Below, piece by piece: positions 54,213 to 63,870 of a stretch of 64,000 nucleotides of DNA. Both the position numbers and the translations under genes were made by a program. How positions within the stretch are numbered: position 1 is the stretch's first letter; each line of letters opens with the position of its first letter. The DNA lies in assembly GCF_019583405.1 (NCBI RefSeq), contig NZ_SZUU01000001.1, positions 372,001 through 436,000 of the forward strand. Direction: 5' to 3'. Source of the DNA: Bacteroides fragilis. GTDB taxonomy: Bacteria > Bacteroidota > Bacteroidia > Bacteroidales > Bacteroidaceae. The notes below the pieces were generated by a model, which ran no database searches, was not told where the DNA came from, and worked only from the letters and a program-made list of their open reading frames with translations.

Positions 54213-56324
54213 ATGAAACGAATTTACGTAACTTTAGTGTTTGTTGCTGTTGTCTGTTGTCAGATGACGGCGCAAAATGGAGACCAGATACTTTCTGCGG
54301 ATAGCCTGATAACAATGGATGGATGTTTAGACAGTTTATACAGATCCTTACCCGAAGTGATGGTGGTAGGTGAACGTCCGGTAGTAAAAGCTATGCAGGG
54401 CAAACTTGTATATGATTTACCACGGCTTCTCAAAAATGTGGCGGTGGATAATGCTTATGATGCAGTGAAGGAACTTCCTGGTGTCACGGAAATGAACGAC
54501 AATCTGACTTTAGGTGGAAAGAGCGTCACTGTTGTATTGGATGGCAAGGTGACTACAATGACACCCGAACAATTGAACACTTTATTAAAAAGTATACCTG
54601 TCAGTCGTATTGAAAAAGCTGAAGTAATGTATTCGGCTCCTGCACGTTATCAAGTGCGTGGGGCCATGATAAACATTTGTTTGAAGCAAAGTGGTTTAGA
54701 AGAATCCTCCTTGCAAGGAGAATTTTTCAGTGATTATCGGCAAAAGCATTATGAGAGTCTGACTGAGCGTGCAAGCCTTCTGTATTCCGGACATAAATTT
54801 TCTGTGGATTTTCTTTACTCTTACGGTCATGGACGGAACTATTTCTTGACGGATAAGAAGGCCTTGCACACTTTGTCGGACGGTACGATACATCCCATGA
54901 ACACCTATGAATCTCAGAAAAGCCGTTTTAACAGGCACAATTTACGTTTGGGCGGTGATTATCTTTTTACTGACGATCATCAACTCAGTTTTACATACAA
55001 TGCTCAGTATATGAATGGCTTTAATTTAAGTACAGTGAATGGTACACAAACATCAAATGCTCGTACCCGGATGGCCGATCAACTACATAACGGGCGGATC
55101 GATTATCAAGCCCCGTTCGGAATGAAAGCAGGAGTGGAATATACTTATTATCTTTCGCCTTCTTCACAATTACTGCATAGCCGGTTAGAAAGCGATGAAT
55201 TGAATTTTCGTAGCAACGATTCTCAACGTATCAACCGTTGGAGACTTTTCCTTTATCAAAAGCATGAATTGACCGATGGATGGGGAGTAAACTATGGAGC
55301 TGTCTATACTACAAGTTTAGACAACAGCTATCAATACTATTATAATTCAGAGAATGACAAAATGATGTTGGAAAGCAACAACATGAAGTCTCGTAGGCGA
55401 GAACAAACATTGAATTTCTATGCGGGATTTAACAAGAGTTTTGGCGATAAATTGTCTTTGGATGTTTCGTTAGCTGCCGAACAGTTCCATACGACTGTAT
55501 GGAATGAATGGAGTCTATATCCGGCTTTTAATATCAATTATGCTCCGATACCGGGAAACGTATGGCAATTGTCGCTCAGTAGTGATAAAAGTTATCCCGA
55601 CTATTGGGCTACTCAAGATGCTGTGTCCTATATGGGAGGTGGATACTCAGAAATTCATGGAAATCCTTATCTGAAACCGGAAATCAATTATCAGCTACAA
55701 TTGACTTATATTCTGAAGAGTAAATATATGTTCAATACCTGGTATAGCTATACTAAAGATAATGCAACACAAACTCTTTATCAGTCCCCTGACCGATTGG
55801 TTGAGATCTATGAATACTTTAATTTTGATTTTGAGCAACAAGCAGGTATACAAGCTGTTGTTCCACTTACTGTAGGTCGCTGGTTAAGTTCACGTTTTAC
55901 GTTGACGGGTGTTTACGATCGTCAGAAAGACAATGACTTCTGGAATATTCCTTTTGACAGGAAAGTATATTATGCCATATTGAATATGAATCATACGCTG
56001 ACCCTTTCTTCCCATCCGGATCTCAGGTTGATTGTGAATGGAATGATACGCAGTAGGGCAATACAGGGCATTTATGATTTGCCGGTATCCGGCAATTTAG
56101 ATGTAGCACTCAGGTATGCCTTTGCCGGTGAGAAAGCGTTACTGACCCTTCGGTGCAACGACTTGTTTGAAACGGCTCAAATTTCTCCACGCATTCGTTA
56201 TGCTACCCAAAACGTAACAAACCATTATTCTGCTTTCCGTGAATTTGGTATTTCATTTACCTATAAATTTGGAGGATATAAAGAGAAAAAACGTGAGGGT
56301 GTGGATATTTCACGTTTCAAGTAG
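54213..56324 (+). CDS. TonB-dependent receptor-like outer membrane beta-barrel protein
   Basis: 703 residues from Met at 54213; signal peptide MKRIYVTLVFVAVVCCQMTA. A plug-like domain (about 45-150: LPEVMVVGERPVVKAMQGKLVYDLPRL in part, VDNAYDAVKELPGV, LDGKVTTMTPEQL, IEKAEVMYSAPARYQV) is followed by a 22-strand-type barrel to a C-terminal FTYKFGG. No TonB-box or CarboxypepD_reg domain, and no SusD partner, so it belongs to the outer_membrane_beta-barrel family rather than a glycan-uptake locus. Ligand unknown. Confidence 0.88.
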   Translation: MKRIYVTLVFVAVVCCQMTAQNGDQILSADSLITMDGCLDSLYRSLPEVMVVGERPVVKAMQGKLVYDLPRLLKNVAVDNAYDAVKELPGVTEMNDNLTLGGKSVTVVLDGKVTTMTPEQLNTLLKSIPVSRIEKAEVMYSAPARYQVRGAMINICLKQSGLEESSLQGEFFSDYRQKHYESLTERASLLYSGHKFSVDFLYSYGHGRNYFLTDKKALHTLSDGTIHPMNTYESQKSRFNRHNLRLGGDYLFTDDHQLSFTYNAQYMNGFNLSTVNGTQTSNARTRMADQLHNGRIDYQAPFGMKAGVEYTYYLSPSSQLLHSRLESDELNFRSNDSQRINRWRLFLYQKHELTDGWGVNYGAVYTTSLDNSYQYYYNSENDKMMLESNNMKSRRREQTLNFYAGFNKSFGDKLSLDVSLAAEQFHTTVWNEWSLYPAFNINYAPIPGNVWQLSLSSDKSYPDYWATQDAVSYMGGGYSEIHGNPYLKPEINYQLQLTYILKSKYMFNTWYSYTKDNATQTLYQSPDRLVEIYEYFNFDFEQQAGIQAVVPLTVGRWLSSRFTLTGVYDRQKDNDFWNIPFDRKVYYAILNMNHTLTLSSHPDLRLIVNGMIRSRAIQGIYDLPVSGNLDVALRYAFAGEKALLTLRCNDLFETAQISPRIRYATQNVTNHYSAFREFGISFTYKFGGYKEKKREGVDISRFK

Positions 56325-56579
56325 ATTTGCTCTTGAGGTTTAGGGGGCTATTGGACAGATAAAGTTATTGTTATTCTGATGTGTTGGATCTATATTTTCG
56401 AATAATCTGCAGATGATTAGTTGACACAGAGACACGAAGATAATACATCGTACCATATTGCTTGTCTATTAAGTAGTAAATATTGGTCTTCTCTGGTGAA
56501 AAATCCAGCAATCATGTGGCATCTTTTTATCTCTACTAAAAAAAGGTAATAAAGACAACTTTGATATGGAGTTAATTGT

Positions 56580-56587
56580 TAATTTTG
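56580..56587 (+). promoter_or_regulatory. -7 box for fhs
   Basis: TAATTTTG, 33 bp before the ATG at 56620; it lies in the upstream frame and supports the inner start. Confidence 0.6.
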
Positions 56588-56619
56588 CAACTCCATTTAC
56601 AAACTTAATAACTCTCAAT

Positions 56620-58287
56620 ATGAAATCAGACATAGAAATAGCACGTGGTGTTGAACTGAAGAAAGTAAAACAAGTGGCTGAAAGCATCGGCATACCTCGC
56701 GATGAAGTAGAAAATTATGGCCGGTATATCGCAAAAATCCCTGAATATCTGATTGATGAAGAAAAGGTGAAACAGAGCAATCTGATTTTGGTCACTGCCA
56801 TTACCGCAACGAAAGCAGGGATTGGTAAAACGACTGTATCCATAGGTCTTGCATTAGGATTAAACAAGATAGGTAAAAAGGCAATTGTTGCTTTGCGTGA
56901 ACCTTCTTTAGGACCATGTTTCGGTATGAAAGGAGGGGCAGCTGGAGGAGGTTATGCCCAGGTACTTCCGATGGAAAAGATTAATTTGCATTTTACCGGT
57001 GATTTCCATGCCATCACTTCGGCTCACAACATGATCTCTGCATTACTGGACAATTATTTATACCAGAATCAATCTAAAGGTTTTGGTCTGAAAGAGATTC
57101 TCTGGCGTCGCGTACTCGATGTCAACGATCGTTCATTACGCAATATCGTAGTTGGTCTTGGTCCGAAAACAAATGGTATTACACAGGAATCCGGATTTGA
57201 CATTACACCGGCTTCGGAAATTATGGCTATTCTTTGTCTTTCAAAGGATGTAGATGATCTCCGCCGTCGTATCGAGAATATTCTTTTAGGCTACACCTAT
57301 GATAACAAACCGTTTACTGTAAAAGATCTGGGCGTGGCAGGGGCTATTACTGTCTTGCTGAAAGATGCTATACATCCTAATCTGGTACAGACTACCGAAG
57401 GTACCGCTGCATTTGTACATGGTGGTCCATTTGCAAACATTGCTCATGGCTGTAACTCTATTTTGGCAACAAAAATGGCGATGACTTTTGGAGATTATGT
57501 TATCACTGAAGCCGGCTTCGGTGCCGATCTGGGAGCAGAGAAATTTTATAATATTAAATGTCGTAAGAGCGGGCTTCAACCACGTCTGACAGTGATTGTT
57601 GCCACAGCACAAGGGCTAAAAATGCACGGAGGAGTAAGTCTGGACCGAATTAAAGAACCGAATCTTGAAGGATTGAAAGAAGGTTTGCGCAATTTGGACA
57701 AGCATGTTCGTAATCTTCGTTCGTTCGGTCAGACGGTTATCGTTGCTTTCAATAAATTTGCGAGTGATACGGATGAAGAAATGGAGTTGCTTCGTGAGCA
57801 CTGTGAGCAGTTAGGAGTAGGCTATGCTATCAATAATGCCTTTACGGAAGGAGGTGAGGGTGCTGCCGAACTGGCGAACCTTGTGGCTGAAACAATTGAG
57901 AATAAGCCGTCTGAACCTTTACGGTTTACATATAATGATGAGGACAGCGTACAGCAGAAAATAGAGAAAATCGCAATCAATCTATATGGTGCAAGTATCG
58001 TGACTTATAGTACACTGACCCGTAACAAGATTAAATTGATTGAAGAAATGGGTATTGGTCATTATCCTGTATGTATTGCTAAAACCCAATATTCTTTCTC
58101 TGCCGATCCGAAAGTATATGGTGTGGTAGATAATTTCGAACTTCATATTAAAGATATCGTTATAAATAACGGTGCCGAGATGATCGTAGCGATTGCGGGC
58201 GAAATAATGCGTATGCCGGGTTTACCTAAAGAACCACAAGCTCTGCATATTGACATCGTGGATGGTAATATTGAAGGATTGAGTTAA
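56620..58287 (+). CDS. fhs: Formate--tetrahydrofolate ligase
   Basis: 555 residues from Met at 56620 ([10 protein letters not shown]). P-loop [20 protein letters not shown] (about residues 68-87) and the conserved [23 protein letters not shown] stretch, [14 protein letters not shown] HFTGDFHAI, and the C-terminal [11 protein letters not shown] are present. Makes 10-formyl-THF from formate, ATP and THF, feeding purine synthesis along with purT and with glyA nearby. Single gene. Confidence 0.97.
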   Translation: MKSDIEIARGVELKKVKQVAESIGIPRDEVENYGRYIAKIPEYLIDEEKVKQSNLILVTAITATKAGIGKTTVSIGLALGLNKIGKKAIVALREPSLGPCFGMKGGAAGGGYAQVLPMEKINLHFTGDFHAITSAHNMISALLDNYLYQNQSKGFGLKEILWRRVLDVNDRSLRNIVVGLGPKTNGITQESGFDITPASEIMAILCLSKDVDDLRRRIENILLGYTYDNKPFTVKDLGVAGAITVLLKDAIHPNLVQTTEGTAAFVHGGPFANIAHGCNSILATKMAMTFGDYVITEAGFGADLGAEKFYNIKCRKSGLQPRLTVIVATAQGLKMHGGVSLDRIKEPNLEGLKEGLRNLDKHVRNLRSFGQTVIVAFNKFASDTDEEMELLREHCEQLGVGYAINNAFTEGGEGAAELANLVAETIENKPSEPLRFTYNDEDSVQQKIEKIAINLYGASIVTYSTLTRNKIKLIEEMGIGHYPVCIAKTQYSFSADPKVYGVVDNFELHIKDIVINNGAEMIVAIAGEIMRMPGLPKEPQALHIDIVDGNIEGLS

Positions 58288-58316
58288 AAAAAGTCCGATA
58301 TAAAGTAATAAATAAA

Positions 58317-58349
58317 TCCCCGCTATTCTTCTTGAAAGAATGGCGGGGA
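58317..58349 (-). terminator. Rho-independent terminator between fhs and the TapB-like gene
   Basis: TCCCCGCTATTCTT (58317-58330) pairs with AAGAATGGCGGGGA (58336-58349), one wobble, 5-nt loop. On the minus strand the stem is followed by ATTTATTTATT, so it mainly ends the leftward TapB-like gene; it can also stop fhs. Confidence 0.85.
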
Positions 58350-58374
58350 TGACGGATATATAGAGTCCAGTGTG

Positions 58375-59085
58375 CTACTTTTTGATTCTTTCTAACACAC
58401 TGTACGATTGTAGTTCCTTCTTATTGTTGTATTGTTCGGAGCGGACAATTCCAATATTGGGTGCATACCATTCATATCCATAACCTTTTATTGTTTCCTG
58501 AGGAGTCCAGATATTCATTTCGTACTTTACTTTGGTACAATAGAATGCTCCTGCTGGAGTGTTTACCGTTTCGGTAGCAACAAATTCCCGGTCGAAGATA
58601 GAAATTTCGGCGCGGTTATTTTTATTGCCTTTTTGATAAAGACGCAGAGTGCCGTCATCAAACTCATCATCGTCTCCCGGACTCATTGGATCGGAAAATG
58701 CATTCGGGTAATTCATTAAATCTCCCATCATATATACATCGGCATTCATCATATTAAGTGCAGTGGGGAATGTGGCCACATCTCCCATACTCATAGAGAA
58801 GTTACCGTCATTGCAGCGAGCCACCATTTGCCCGGAATTGAGTGTTTTTCCGGAAGCATCAGTAAATGTATAGTTGGCTACTACTTCCATTCCTGAAGGG
58901 TAATCGTAGGCTTGGTCTACTCTGTAAACAAGGATGTTGGTGAGTTTACCATCAGCGGTATAACAATTACGAGTGATTTGCTCACCTTCTTGGTTAGGAA
59001 AGAAGAAGGCGCAATCCTGATTTTGAGCCATAGCTCCTGCAGCAACAAATAATGTAGTTGCAACCATTAAATTTCTTATTTTCAT
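58375..59085 (-). CDS. Exported TapB/DUF3108-like protein
   Basis: 236 residues with signal peptide MKIRNLMVATTLFVAAGAMAQ. The mature domain shows the TapB-like pattern: two-part start FFPNQEGEQITRNCYTADGK, a central acidic loop PGDDDEFDDGTL, and ETVNTPAGAFYCTKVKYE with GYGYEWYAPNIGIVRSE near the end. Function unknown; family members sit in outer membrane or periplasm of Bacteroidetes. Single gene. Confidence 0.8.
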   Translation of the reverse strand: MKIRNLMVATTLFVAAGAMAQNQDCAFFFPNQEGEQITRNCYTADGKLTNILVYRVDQAYDYPSGMEVVANYTFTDASGKTLNSGQMVARCNDGNFSMSMGDVATFPTALNMMNADVYMMGDLMNYPNAFSDPMSPGDDDEFDDGTLRLYQKGNKNNRAEISIFDREFVATETVNTPAGAFYCTKVKYEMNIWTPQETIKGYGYEWYAPNIGIVRSEQYNNKKELQSYSVLERIKK

Positions 59086-59190
59086 ATCAGTTTAGGTATT
59101 AAGTGAATATCTTCTTTTTTTTAACTACTTAACAACGGTTCTTAGGAAGGAAAGGTTTTAGGGTAGGCTGTTAATGCCATGTTAAAAGAG

Positions 59191-59231
59191 CAAAAAAATG
59201 CCCGCAACTTTCTTCACAGAGAATTGCGAGC
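59191..59231 (-). terminator. glyA terminator
   Basis: On the minus strand GCTCGCAA pairs with TTGCGGGC (one wobble) with an inner TTCT/AGAA stem, followed by U7 (A7 at 59192-59198 on the plus strand). Confidence 0.85.
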
Positions 59232-59267
59232 CCACGTATGTTATTGTTTAATACTAAAATGTGCTAT

Positions 59268-60548
59268 TTAATAAGCGAAGATCGGATATTTTTCCATTGT
59301 CTTATTGACACGTGCACGTACTTGTGCTATCACTTCTTCGTTCTCTACATTCGATAGAACGGTTTCGATCATTTCTGCAATTTCCAGCATCAGATCTTCT
59401 TTTGCACCACGAGTTGTGATAGCGGGAGTACCCAAACGGATACCTGAAGTCTGGAATGCAGAACGACTATCGAACGGAACCATGTTTTTATTGACTGTTA
59501 TATCAGCAGATACAAGTGCTTTTTCGGCAACTTTACCTGTCAAGTCAGGATATTTACTGCGTAGATCCACCAGCATCGAATGATTATCCGTACCGCCGGA
59601 AACGATGGTAAAGCCACGGTCAATTAAGGCTTGTGCCAATACGGCAGCATTCTTTTGCACTTGTTTCTGATATTCCTTATATTCCGGTTGCAAACACTCA
59701 CCGAAAGCTACGGCTTTAGCTGCAATTACATGTTCCAGCGGGCCACCCTGTATTCCGGGGAATACAGCTGAGTCGAGCAACTGAGACATCATTTTAATTT
59801 CTCCTTTTGGAGTTTTCTTTCCCCATGGATTGGGGAAATCTTTACCCATCATGATTACACCGCCACGAGGTCCCCGCAAGGTCTTGTGGGTAGTTGAAGT
59901 TACGATATGAGCATATTTCACAGGATTGTCCAACAGCCCTGCTGCAATTAATCCGGCAGGATGTGCCATGTCAATCATAAGGATTGCACCCACCTTGTCG
60001 GCAATTTCGCGCATACGTTTGTAATCCCATTCACGAGAGTAGGCTGAACCTCCTCCAATTATCATTTTGGGTTTCTCACGTAATGCCACTTCTTCCATCT
60101 GGTCGTAATCCACGCGACCGGTTTCCTGTTTTAAATTATATTCGCAGGGAGTGTAAATGATTCCCGAAGTATTTACTAATGAACCATGTGAAAGGTGACC
60201 TCCGTGTGCCAGATTCAGTCCCATGAACTTGTCGCCCGGGTTCAACACAGCAAGAAATACAGCAGCATTAGCCTGTGCTCCTGAGTGAGGTTGTACATTG
60301 GCCCATTCTGCACCGAAAATCTCTTTCAAGCGGTCGATGGCAATTTGTTCACTCTGGTCTACCACCTCACAGCCGCCATAATAGCGTTTGCCCGGATATC
60401 CTTCCGCATATTTATTGGTAAGACAAGATCCCATTGCCTCCATCACCTGATCACTCACGAAATTCTCTGATGCGATCAGCTCAATGCCTTTCAACTGACG
60501 TTGATGTTCTTTTTCGATAATCTCGAAAATTAAATCGTCTCTTTTCAT
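59268..60548 (-). CDS. glyA: Serine hydroxymethyltransferase
   Basis: 426 residues. PLP Lys is K222 in [14 protein letters not shown]; other SHMT markers are [23 protein letters not shown] and DMAHPAGLI. Converts serine and THF to glycine and 5,10-methylene-THF, which PanB uses and Fhs complements. Own -7 box at 60604-60611 and terminator at 59191-59231. Confidence 0.98.
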   Translation of the reverse strand: MKRDDLIFEIIEKEHQRQLKGIELIASENFVSDQVMEAMGSCLTNKYAEGYPGKRYYGGCEVVDQSEQIAIDRLKEIFGAEWANVQPHSGAQANAAVFLAVLNPGDKFMGLNLAHGGHLSHGSLVNTSGIIYTPCEYNLKQETGRVDYDQMEEVALREKPKMIIGGGSAYSREWDYKRMREIADKVGAILMIDMAHPAGLIAAGLLDNPVKYAHIVTSTTHKTLRGPRGGVIMMGKDFPNPWGKKTPKGEIKMMSQLLDSAVFPGIQGGPLEHVIAAKAVAFGECLQPEYKEYQKQVQKNAAVLAQALIDRGFTIVSGGTDNHSMLVDLRSKYPDLTGKVAEKALVSADITVNKNMVPFDSRSAFQTSGIRLGTPAITTRGAKEDLMLEIAEMIETVLSNVENEEVIAQVRARVNKTMEKYPIFAY

Positions 60549-60603
60549 TATTTGTTATAATAAGATTAAAGTATATCTTGAAACCTTTATTATTATAATC
60601 GCA

Positions 60604-60611
60604 CAAATTTA
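60604..60611 (-). promoter_or_regulatory. -7 box for glyA
   Basis: TAAATTTG on the minus strand, 55 bp upstream of the start codon. Confidence 0.55.
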
Positions 60612-60655
60612 GGTAATATTTAAAGAGTGTGCAACCTTTTAGCTAAAAAAGTTAT

Positions 60656-61384
60656 TTAAAATATAACTCCGAGTGAAAAACTAAGTACATTATCACGGCG
60701 TCGAAAAGTGATATTACTTACTTCCGGCTTACCCTCGACGTCTATATTATCGTAAGTAACAGACTTCGACAAGTTGTGAAGTCCTTGTTCATAACGAAAA
60801 TCGAAAAAGATACGTGAAATGCTGACGCTTACTCCGATTACTGCACTGGCATTGAAGGGATGTAAGCTCTCATGGATGCCTTGCTGGTCGAAGTTCTCAA
60901 AGGTGATTTTATTTTTTTGATTCCACAGATATCTTAGTTTCGGTCCGGCAAAAAGAGACATGCTGTAAGGCCCTTGTCTTACTACGTGATAGCCGTAAAG
61001 CAACGGAAAATCAACACTGTGAATAGTTGAATTAACCGATGCATAGTCAGGTTCGATATCGGGATGTTGTGAACCCAGTTTGTCGAAAGTGATTTCGCAT
61101 CTGCTGATATTATACGATATCTCGGGCTGTATAAAGTGTCTCTTCATGTTGAAGCGCATGAAGAGGGCACCGAAATAACCGATTTTATAATTATTCTGAA
61201 TCTCGTCAATGGTTACATCCTTGATTTTCAGATTGGAAACCAAAAACATCGAAGAGTTAAAACCGCCCCTGATTCCTATATTTATTTTGCGGTCATCCGG
61301 GCGTTTTTCCTTTTTATGATCACCTTCACCATAAGCGGCAAAAGTAATCCACATATATATAAAAAGGAGAATCACTCGTTTCAT
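60656..61384 (-). CDS. Outer membrane beta-barrel protein, PorT-like
   Basis: 242 residues; signal peptide ending TFAAYG. Eight-strand-type barrel pattern: NIGIRGGFNSSMF at the start, IQPEISYNIS, VDFPLLYGYH, LFAGPKLRYLW, VIGVSVSISRIFFDFRYEQGL and a final phenylalanine strand. Matches PorT-like small barrels of Bacteroidetes, function unknown. 4 bp after the flavin reductase gene, in the same direction. Confidence 0.85.
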   Translation of the reverse strand: MKRVILLFIYMWITFAAYGEGDHKKEKRPDDRKINIGIRGGFNSSMFLVSNLKIKDVTIDEIQNNYKIGYFGALFMRFNMKRHFIQPEISYNISRCEITFDKLGSQHPDIEPDYASVNSTIHSVDFPLLYGYHVVRQGPYSMSLFAGPKLRYLWNQKNKITFENFDQQGIHESLHPFNASAVIGVSVSISRIFFDFRYEQGLHNLSKSVTYDNIDVEGKPEVSNITFRRRDNVLSFSLGVIF

Positions 61385-61388
61385 AGCT

Positions 61389-61958
61389 TCACTTTGTTTT
61401 TTTTTCTACTGACCAACCGAATTTACCGATCTTTTCTCCCAGATTATAATATCCCCCATGTACATATACAAGCGGATTAGCTTCTGCCAGTTCCAGTTTT
61501 CCGGTTTCCCGGTTTAAGTGACGGTCATCCGCCCGGATGTTTACCACATCGGCAATAAACATATCATGTGATCCTAAAGATACAATTTCTTTCACCCGGC
61601 ATTCGATACAAAGGGGAGATTCCTCAATGAGAGGCGCACTCACCACTGTGCATTTACCCGGTGTCAGTTTCATTTCTTCAAATTTGTGATAATCCTTACC
61701 CGATCGTACCCCACACCAGTCTGTTGCAAAAGCCATATCCCGGGTTGTCAGGTTGATCACAAACTCCATATTCTTTTTTATAATAGGATAGGAGTAGCGT
61801 TCGGGACGGACAGAAATATAACACATCGGTGGATTGGTACAAATGGTTCCGGTCCAAGCCACCGTAAGTATATTGTATTCACTTTCATTGTTTCCGCAAC
61901 TTACCAGTACGGCAGGTAACGGATAAATCAGGGTTCCGGGTTTCCAGTCTTGCTTCAT
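61389..61958 (-). CDS. Flavin reductase family protein (FMN-binding split barrel)
   Basis: 189 residues from Met at 61958 (MKQDWKPGTLIYPLPAVLV); the frame extends 18 codons further up into a structured intergenic hairpin. Markers: NILTVAWTGTICTNPPMCYISVRPERYSY in pieces, FVINLTTRDMA, and C-terminal NPLVYVHGGYYNLGEKIGKFGWS. A second family copy is at 50221-50781. Likely reduces free flavin or binds FMN. Confidence 0.9.
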   Translation of the reverse strand: MKQDWKPGTLIYPLPAVLVSCGNNESEYNILTVAWTGTICTNPPMCYISVRPERYSYPIIKKNMEFVINLTTRDMAFATDWCGVRSGKDYHKFEEMKLTPGKCTVVSAPLIEESPLCIECRVKEIVSLGSHDMFIADVVNIRADDRHLNRETGKLELAEANPLVYVHGGYYNLGEKIGKFGWSVEKKTK

Positions 61959-61983
61959 CTTTTTTATTAACAGCGTGCTATAT

Positions 61984-62034
61984 GCGCTACAAGTGCTATT
62001 ACGCCATAGCACAGTATTTTAAAACTCGTAGCGC
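61984..62034. repeat. Nested inverted repeat between pyrI and the flavin reductase gene
   Basis: GCGCTAC (61984-61990) pairs with GTAGCGC (62028-62034); inside, GTGCTAT (61993-61999) pairs with ATAGCAC (62006-62012) around a 6-nt loop. TAGCRC motifs recur across 61974-62036. Confidence 0.6.
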
Positions 62035-62046
62035 TATGTCACGTAA

Positions 62047-62508
62047 CTAAATGATTGTGATATCTTCTCTTTTCTGTTCTTTTTCGCAATAATGGCATTT
62101 TATAACGCAATTATCCTTGTCAATCACATGGAATAACGTGGCCATCGGTTCATTGTTCGTAATACATTTCGGGTTGGCACATTTCACTATACCTTTCAAC
62201 TCGTCCGGCATACGTACCTCTTTCTTCTCTACCACTTCGTAGTCACGGATAATGTTTAGTTTTACATGAGGTGCTACTACGGAAATACGGTTGATTTCTT
62301 CGTCACAGAAGAACTTGTCGGCAATCTTGATGATTCCTTTCTTACCCAGTTTCTTGCTGTCCAGATTGAATCCGATAGTAATATTGGTCGTCATGTGTTC
62401 CAACCCAAGCAGTGAAACTACAGTAAAGAGTTTCTCCGAAGGGATATGGTCGATAACAGTGCCGTTTTTCAGTGCGGCCACCTGTAGTTCTTGTTTATTC
62501 TCGCTCAT
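62047..62508 (-). CDS. pyrI: Aspartate carbamoyltransferase regulatory subunit
   Basis: 153 residues, the usual size. N-terminal allosteric domain ([17 protein letters not shown]) and C-terminal zinc domain with Cys 110, 115, 138 and 141. Binds CTP/ATP and controls PyrB. Starts 4 bp after the pyrB stop, second gene of pyrBI. Confidence 0.97.
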   Translation of the reverse strand: MSENKQELQVAALKNGTVIDHIPSEKLFTVVSLLGLEHMTTNITIGFNLDSKKLGKKGIIKIADKFFCDEEINRISVVAPHVKLNIIRDYEVVEKKEVRMPDELKGIVKCANPKCITNNEPMATLFHVIDKDNCVIKCHYCEKEQKREDITII

Positions 62509-62512
62509 GATT

Positions 62513-63439
62513 TTATAAAATATCTTGTAAAGTGATTCCTAATACATCGCAAAGTATAGCTTGACGGGCATAGAGACCGTTCTGTGCCTGCTGAAAGTAG
62601 TAAGCTTTCGGACTATCGTCCACGTCATAAGCTATTTCGTTAACACGTGGCAATGGATGCAGGATGCGGAGGTTAGGACGAGTGTTTTCGAGCATTTTCG
62701 CTTTTAGGATATATACATTCTTCACCCGTTCATATTCCATTAGGTCAGTGAAACGCTCACGTTGTACGCGGGTCATGTAAAGAATATCCGCATCCTTAAT
62801 TACCTCTTCGTTGAAGTCTGTGTGCTCCACATATTTTATGTTATGTTCTTTGCAATAAATCTTATATTCTTCCGGCATCTTCAGCTCTTCGGGAGCAATG
62901 AAGTGGAAAGTCGGATTAAAATGCCGCATTGCCATCAACAAAGAGTGTACTGTACGTCCGTATTTCAGGTCACCTACCAGATAGATGTTCAGATTCTCCA
63001 GTGTACCTTGTGTTTTATAAATGGAGTAGAGATCGAGCATTGTTTGTGAAGGGTGCTGATTGGCTCCGTCCCCGGCGTTTACGATAGGCACCGGAGCCAC
63101 TTCACTTGCATAGCGTGCTGCTCCTTCCAGAAAATGCCGCATTACAATCACGTCAGCGTAGTTACTAACCATCATAATTGTATCTTTCAGAGTTTCCCCT
63201 TTGGATGAGCTGGTAGCTTTAGGATCCGAGAATCCGATAACCCGTGCGCCCAGGCGATTGGCAGCAGTTTCGAAACTTAGCCGGGTGCGGGTAGAAGGTT
63301 CAAAAAATAGGGTAGCCACTACTTTACCTTCCAATAACCGGCGGTTGGGATTCTTCTCAAATTGTTTCGCCATTTCGAGCATATAGAGGATTTTTTCTTT
63401 CGAATGCTCCGCTATGGTTACTAAACTTCTGTTTTCCAT
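62513..63439 (-). CDS. pyrB: Aspartate carbamoyltransferase catalytic subunit
   Basis: 308 residues. Carbamoyl-phosphate motif STRTR (49-53), HPSQTMLD (about 134-141) and the C-terminal HPLPRVNEI are present. Condenses carbamoyl phosphate with aspartate in UMP synthesis. Forms the holoenzyme with PyrI. A near-consensus -7 box (TATCTTTA) is at 63480-63487. Confidence 0.98.
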   Translation of the reverse strand: MENRSLVTIAEHSKEKILYMLEMAKQFEKNPNRRLLEGKVVATLFFEPSTRTRLSFETAANRLGARVIGFSDPKATSSSKGETLKDTIMMVSNYADVIVMRHFLEGAARYASEVAPVPIVNAGDGANQHPSQTMLDLYSIYKTQGTLENLNIYLVGDLKYGRTVHSLLMAMRHFNPTFHFIAPEELKMPEEYKIYCKEHNIKYVEHTDFNEEVIKDADILYMTRVQRERFTDLMEYERVKNVYILKAKMLENTRPNLRILHPLPRVNEIAYDVDDSPKAYYFQQAQNGLYARQAILCDVLGITLQDIL

Positions 63440-63870
63440 ATCGTTATATGTTTATTGATATATCCTTTATTTCGGTTTGTAAAGATACGAAGAAAAATAC
63501 AGGTTCTGCAAGATTTTCATCGTCTTTTTATGAGTAATTCCACTACTATGATTATTTATATTTTGCATAATTATTTGGAAAATATGCGCAATAGTATTAC
63601 CTTTGCACTGTAATTAATGAATAATATGAACCGATTGTTTACTACATATAGCATACATAATGCCGTGCAAGAAAATAAGATTCTGTACGGACACTGCATT
63701 GTGCATGTACATTGGTTTAGCGGATTTATCTGAATTACTCCCTGTTTTGTAGTTTGATTTATCTCTTTTCGTTCCCTTATTAATATAAGGTGAAAGGGAG
63801 GATATGTCCGGCAGCTTATACATAAAAGTTGCCAGGAAGTGCATTGTGTAACTTTTTAAAATATACGAGT
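63440..63870 (+). promoter_or_regulatory. Divergent pyrB/lysO intergenic region with structured lysO leader
   Basis: About 430 bp. TTTG 63574-63577, 20 bp, TACCTTTG 63598-63605 form a perfect promoter reading right. The leader of about 255 nt before ATG 63871 holds a 35-codon frame (63626-63733), a hairpin TGTAC/GTACA near 63683-63711 and GGCAGCTT/AAGTTGCC (about 63810-63833). It could be a cis-regulatory RNA; no riboswitch class was recognised. Confidence 0.55.

Noticed and set aside
54213..56324. SusC/SusD-type polysaccharide utilisation locus
   Set aside because: The barrel has no adjacent SusD-like lipoprotein, no glycoside hydrolases and no carboxypeptidase-regulatory N-terminal domain.
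56324..56579. Short CACAGAGACACGAAG stretch near 56425 as a fifth hairpin-family member
   Set aside because: Only one arm is present; no pairing partner was found within 200 bp.
63614..63844. 76-codon minus-strand frame between pyrB and lysO
   Set aside because: Lies opposite the lysO leader, has no promoter and no recognisable features.
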